A stretch of DNA of 64,000 nt, taken from NCBI GenBank assembly GCA_963942565.1, contig OZ012700.1, positions 24,406,079 through 24,470,078 on the forward strand, written 5' to 3'. The DNA comes from Maea johnstoni (Eukaryota; Annelida; Polychaeta; Spionida; Magelonidae). Shown here one piece after another: positions 59,517-64,000 of this stretch (position 1 is its first letter; the number at the start of each line of letters is the position of its first letter). Position numbers and translations under genes: made by a program. The notes below the pieces were generated by a model that searched no databases, was not told the origin of the DNA, and was given only the letters and a program-made list of their open reading frames with translations.

Positions 59517-60080
59517 CTAATTACCTGATTACAAGTATGCCTCATTGCACTTGTAATACTTAAGAATGTGGCTTACCACATGATTGAAACCCAAGGATCT
59601 CAGCCATTGAAAACCAGGGTCTTAGTCAGAATTTATAAACTGAGTGCCCCAAAACACTCAGATAACAACCATTAATATGTATTCAATGAGATGTAGTAAC
59701 TTAGTAAGAGTGTATTTTCAGTCGTCAGATACTCACCCCTCTCAGTGTTAGTATCCAAATCTTTTCTTCACTAATTACCTGATTACAGGTTATACAGGTA
59801 TGCCTCATTGCACTTGTAATACTTAAGAATGTGGCTTACCACATGATTGAAACCCCAAGGATCTCAGCTATTGAAAACCAGGATTTTAGCCAGGATTTAG
59901 AAACTGAGTGCCCAAAAACAATCAGATAACAACCATGAATATGCATGCATTCAATGAGATGTAGTAACTAATAGTAACAGTGTATTTTCAGTTGTCAGAT
60001 ACTCACCCCTCTCAGTGTTAGTATCCAAATCTTTTCTTCACTAATTACCTGGTGACAGGTATGCCTCATTGCACATATAC

Positions 60081-60311
60081 TTAACCCATTAATGCTCACA
60101 GCGGCCAAAAGCAGCCTGACAACTTTGATGAAATCTTGCAGGTAAAAGCAACACTGGGAAAATATTTGAATGAGAAATGTTATTCAGAACATTGCTAACA
60201 ACTCTCCTTCAAATATTTTGTAAAAGAAAACTTAATTCTGAAGTTATTGCCAAAAGTATCATAGATGCAGACAACAATATCTGAAGGAACTCTTAAGCAT
60301 TGATCGGTTAA
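60081..60311. mobile_element. TTAA MITE, family B, with visible empty site
   Basis: TTAACCCATTAATGCTCACA at the left and AAGCATTGATCGGTTAA at the right. It is inserted into an array unit: the flanks CACATATAC and GAATGTGG are contiguous as CACATATACTTAAGAATGTG at 57304, proving a TTAA duplication. Confidence 0.9.
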
Positions 60312-60347
60312 GAATGTGGTTTACACATTGAAACCCTAGGATCCCAA

Positions 60348-60575
60348 CTAGGGTCTTGGCCAGGGGTCAGAAATTGGGTCCCCAAAATTGCCAATTGTAA
60401 AATCTTCGGGAGTCCTATTTTTCAAGAGTGACCGCAATATACAAACATACATATGTATTTACTTATTGAAATAAGGAATGATATTCTTATACAATGCCAT
60501 AGTGTATGGTGTCAAAAATCAATTATATGTTTTAAAGTGACATTTTAAGAAAGTGCTCTCAAAAGAGTGGGTGCA
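60348..60575. mobile_element. 'GGTCTTAGCCAGGATTTAGA' MITE, right-truncated
   Basis: AGGGTCTTGGCCAGGGGTCA, CCCAAAATTGCCAATTGTAA and ATGATATTCTTATACAATGC, as in 38701-38900. The right end is missing. Confidence 0.65.
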
Positions 60576-61404
60576 AGTCTCTACATCATGATCAGCATTG
60601 ATCACTAAGATTTAGTGATGCGAGAATGACAACAATACAACTTGTGACTTGGTGACCGTGATATTGTAAGAATGTAGAAAGTACAAAATCACGTTCCTGG
60701 TACAGTTATTTGCAACAAGGTCGTAGTAAGGTTTTTGCAGCACTTGGGTAGGGGTGTCATTGTGGATTTGTAGCACGTATAATTGTGATTGTACTGGTGT
60801 AAATGTCACTCAAACCACCTTGAAAAGTTTTCTGCGGTTGACCAAGGCTGTACTGGTATGTGGAAATATTTGTCAAGTAGAAAATGTGCAGTGTGAGAGT
60901 TATGGATGGTTGTTTAGCACCTGCTGTGTGATAAGTGCTGCACATGGGTCATTAAGAAACAGGCTGAAGAAAATACAGCATGTGTATTGGTTTAAAGCAG
61001 GTTATATTAGTCAACTCTTGCTGTGAGGGCCTGTGACCCATAATAAAAGTCACATGCAAGATCAGTACGCTTCCAATCCATCACAATATTCATCTAAGAT
61101 TTTAGCTTGAAAAGTTTGACGTAAAAAAGTGCCATATCATAGGGGATGTGCTTGTTTAAATATTACCTTAGGGGTGACATGCATTTCCAAGAAACTGGGT
61201 GGGCCTAGGTTTGGGTTCAGGGCAGATGTGATTGATGTTGTACCAAAATTTAGACTGAATGTATTTAATAGGGCTAGGGTGATTAAGAAAGAACTCGATC
61301 GACCACTCTGATTGGCTAAAAATCTGAGTCGCGCCAGTCAAAATGCAATCAATTGACTACTTATGGTTATTACCCATATCGCTAATTTTGCATAAAAGAA
61401 CACA
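60576..61404. other. No feature seen
   Basis: Unassigned. A 90-codon plus-strand frame (60754-61026) has no recognisable domain. Confidence 0.4.
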
Positions 61405-62055
61405 ATTTTCTTTGGCAAAACTTTCCGTTCTTTACTTGTACCTGACCAGTCCTGCATATTCTATCACTTTAGATTAAAAAATTTGTCCTCTGTTTCTGTT
61501 TTTTTTTCTTGTCAATAGATTACACCATGCCATGATAAACGTGATCCATGTGTGTGTGTTTTTTTAAGTATAGCTTTCAATGTGAAGAAACTCCCTTCTT
61601 TACTTACCTGACCAGCCATGCATGTTCTATATCTTAAAATTACAAAAAAAAAATCCTCCCTGTGTGTTGTTAACTTGCTTCTCTATTGTTTGTTTTTGAA
61701 AGTATAACTTTTGATGTGAAGAAACTCCCTTCTTTACTTACCTGACCAGCCATGCATGTTCTAAGTCTTAAAATTACACAAAATTGTCCTCCTTGTTTGT
61801 TGTTTACTTGCTTGTCCATTGATGAAACTATGTCGTGATAAACGTCATCCATGTGTTTGTTTTTGAAAGTATAACTTTTGATGTGAAGAAACTTTCTGTT
61901 CTTTACTTACCAGATCAGTCGTGCATGTTCTATCATTTGAAATTACAAAAGAAATTCCTCCTTGTTTGTTGTTTACTTGCTTGTCTATTGATTACGCCAT
62001 ATCGTGATAAACGTGATTCATGTGTTTGTTTTTGAAAGTATAGCTTTCAGTGTAT
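61405..62055. repeat. Tandem array, about 4 units of 134-167 bp
   Basis: TGTGAAGAAACTCCCTTCTT recurs at 61581 and 61715, with variants at about 61410 and 61882. Units include TTTACTTACCTGACCAG, CATGCATGTTCTA, TCCTCC(T/C)TGTTTGTTG and GATAAACGT(G/C)AT(C/T)CATGTG. The second unit lacks the last of these blocks. Confidence 0.88.
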
Positions 62056-62114
62056 GCCTACTTGCCAGTGTCCCGTACTTGGCTGGCTGATCAACCCTGA
62101 ATATTGAATGATAT

Positions 62115-62255
62115 TTAATGATAGTTTTTATGGTAAATAAGACCCCCTTTGAATGGAAACTTAGACCATGTGAGCAGAAGACATAATCGAAAATAATCAA
62201 TCTTTAGTTTTAATGATCAATTAATAAGTATTCATGGCAATACGATTGATTAATT
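62115..62255. repeat. Interspersed repeat H, copy 3
   Basis: TTTATGGTAAATAAGACCCC, TGAATGGAAACTTAGACCAT, GTGAGCAGAAGACATAATCG, AATAATCAATCTTTAG. Confidence 0.65.
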
Positions 62256-62380
62256 TGATTATATTGATTAATCCTATCAGGCTATCAGCACTGCCGCTAG
62301 CATTGTTATTCGTTCTTGAAATACCGCTTTCTCTTGTACTGAGTTATCCATGGCTTTCTGTATATCAAGTCAACTCTTCT

Positions 62381-62594
62381 TTAACCCTTATACTGCCGGT
62401 GGCTAATTTGGCCAAAACAAAATGATACATAAAAGCTGAAAAATTACTGAAACCATGGCAAATGGGTACTCATCTGATAGTACTTAGTGAGAGCTTTCCA
62501 ATGAATACCAACAAGACAGGGTTTAGATTGCATTCAAAAATCTTTTCAATCTTTATGCTTTGGACGAAGGTAGCCTCAGCAATGAAATGGTTAA
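62381..62594. mobile_element. TTAA MITE family A, chain member 1
   Basis: TTAACCCTTATACTGCCGGT at the left and CAGCAATGAAATGGTTAA at the right, sharing TTAA 62591-62594 with the next element. Confidence 0.82.
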
Positions 62595-62816
62595 AAACCA
62601 TTCATGCCTGTAGCAGCCAAACAGCCTGACGATTTTGGTGCTAACTCCATAACGTAAGCAATAATTTGGAAATATTTGAAGGAGAGGTTTTTGTTAAAAC
62701 CTTATCTACAACTCTACTTGAAATAGTCTGCAAATTTATGCTTCTTTCCAAAGATATTTTCAAAAGCATTTCCAGATGACATTCGTCAAGTAGATCCCCA
62801 GGCATGGATGGGTTAA
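62591..62816. mobile_element. TTAA MITE family B, chain member 2
   Basis: TTAAAAACCATTCATGCCTG at the left, CCAGGCATGGATGGGTTAA at the right, sharing TTAA 62813-62816 with the next element. Confidence 0.8.
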
Positions 62817-63018
62817 CCCTTGCAATGCTGAGGCTACTTCTGTCCAAAGCACAAGGTCGCAAATATCTTTGAAAACTATCTAATCCCTGGATATCAGTGG
62901 ATAGCTCTCACTGAGGACTCTCAGATGAGTACCCATATGCCAGGGTTTCAGTCATTTTCAGGTTTTTTGCATTATTTTGTATTGACCAAATTGTAGCCAT
63001 TAGTAGCATAAGGGTTAA
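62813..63018. mobile_element. TTAA MITE family A (reverse), chain member 3
   Basis: TTAACCCTTGCAATGCTGAG at the left and TAGCATAAGGGTTAA at the right, sharing TTAA 63015-63018 with the next element. Confidence 0.85.
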
Positions 63019-63224
63019 CCCTTCTAATGCTGAGGCTACTTCCGTCCAAAGCACAAGGCCGCAAAGATCTTTGAATACCATCTAATCCCTGTCATGTTGG
63101 TATTCAGTGGATAGCTCTCACTGAGGACTCAGATTAGTACCCATGTGCCAGGGTTTCAGTCATTTTCAGGTTTTTTGCATCATTTTGTATTGGCAAAATT
63201 AGCCACCAGCAGCATAATGGTTAA
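63015..63224. mobile_element. TTAA MITE family A (reverse), chain member 4
   Basis: TTAACCCTTCTAATGCTGAG at the left and CAGCATAATGGTTAA at the right. It is about 90% like member 3, and is followed by a B-like scrap (CCAGCCTGACTATTGAACCA). Confidence 0.85.
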
Positions 63225-64000
63225 ACCAGCCTGACTATTGAACCAAATCTTCCTACTTGAAGCTCCACCACTTCTGCTACTATAAATAGTTTTCAAGTTC
63301 ATTGCTTTACTACTACATAGTTGTTGTCAAGAGCGTGCAGCCTCAAGACAACCCTTTTCAAAGGGCGCTGAGAATGTGCTAAGCTGCTGCTACTCTAATC
63401 GCCACACACACTTCCCTACAGTCTGCATAACCTTGAAGTTCTCCTTGAACTGATGATGAAGGGCATTAGTTCCCGTGTCTGACAATAGAGGGCAGGGCGG
63501 TGCTGACTTGGCAGCGTGCCAGCTGGCACAAATATAGCATCATGAGTGTTGGCCATGTGCTTGCAGTGGTAATCTTTGGGTAAAACTAGAAGCATTCTGC
63601 GTGGAAAGGGCACTCAGTGTTTTCATTGTGATCTGCCTTCCTGGAAGAACACCGGATGTTTTGTGTGATTCTCAAGCACTCCGTTGCACTGGTTATGTAG
63701 GAGCGGTACCTGTCATTGGCTAAGGTGGGCTGAATTTATGTAATATCTGATCAATTCATTTTTCTCCATATTACATCATTTTTCTCGTCAATTTCTCACT
63801 TTCCTCAACGTGTTTACATACAGTATTTAGCATCTGTCAACAACAACAACTTTTGATGTTGAACACCTTTGAAAACTCTTGCTGCCATAGAAATATTTGC
63901 TTTTTCAAAGGAAAACATCATGCTCTGTAGAGTTCCTTATAAAAATTAGTCTTCTGCATTTATGATGCTTTTGATGCTTACTTTAGAATAGTGCATTTAT
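63225..64000. other. No feature seen
   Basis: Apparently unique sequence at the right edge with no supported exon. Confidence 0.4.

Larger units (their letters stand above)
57290..60080. repeat. Satellite-like array, about 10 units of 235-265 bp
   Basis: TGCCTCATTGCAC...CTTAAGAATGTGGCTTACCA recurs with unit starts near 57294, 57546, 57783, 58018, 58264, 58803, 59538, 59803 and 60058. Each unit also has GATTGAAACCCCAAGGATCTC, AACCAGGGTCTTAGCCAG, ACAACCATAAATATGCATT and TCTTTTCTTCACTAATTACC. Part of the unit (GGGTCTTAGCCAGGATTTA...) derives from the MITE family at 38701. It contains insertions at 58344-58680 and 59046-59516. Confidence 0.92.

Overview
This is a eukaryotic (animal) window. It holds one multi-exon, intron-rich gene with GT-AG introns of about 0.4 to 3 kb, dense families of small inverted-repeat DNA transposons, a CR1/L2-type LINE, a fossil tyrosine-recombinase retrotransposon, long (AT)n tracts and many poly-G/poly-C runs. 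This fits a marine invertebrate. Amphioxus (Branchiostoma) or another invertebrate deuterostome is my best guess from the repeat mix, but it is a guess. Nothing bacterial (operons, CRISPR) is present, and I saw no tRNA or rRNA.

Layout. 0-14.3 kb: a minus-strand gene encoding a Ser/Arg-rich head followed by a long coiled coil. Nine coding exons can be joined in phase, from the start codon at 14154-14156 to the exon at 736-897, giving 365 residues; the gene continues off the left edge. I do not recognise it by name. A cytoskeletal or ciliary coiled-coil protein is the likely class. Its introns hold piggyBac-like and hAT-like MITEs, a long (AT)n tract and decayed tandem copies of the exon at 3516-3671. 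14.3-20.5 kb: intergenic, with a 1.73 kb Harbinger-like non-autonomous element with perfect ends and a 104-bp minisatellite. 20.5-24.9 kb: a fossil DIRS-like element, a 175-bp tandem array and a LINE tail, bracketed by a short inverted sequence pair. 25-28.5 kb: mostly repeat-free, with a cluster of E2F-type sites, a YY1-like start region and a splice donor near 27.78 kb that looks like the promoter and first exon of a plus-strand gene. 29-30 kb: a 5'-truncated LINE with an open 277-codon 3' end. 30-64 kb: almost wholly transposon-derived and tandem-repeat DNA with no gene I can support. It could be intergenic, or one or more long introns of the gene starting near 27.7 kb.

The main interest is the layering of mobile elements. 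(1) A 2.6 kb inverted-repeat element at 33823-36423 carries seven exact copies of the 11-mer CCGTCCGCAAC and is inserted inside another MITE. (2) Two MITE families use TTAA targets, including a chain of four elements that share their TTAA junctions and one insertion whose empty site is visible in the neighbouring array. (3) A 2.8 kb array of about 250-bp units (57.3-60.08 kb) contains nested insertions. (4) Tandem duplication has copied an exon of the coiled-coil gene. Several boundaries can be read directly because other copies in the same window show the uninterrupted sequence.
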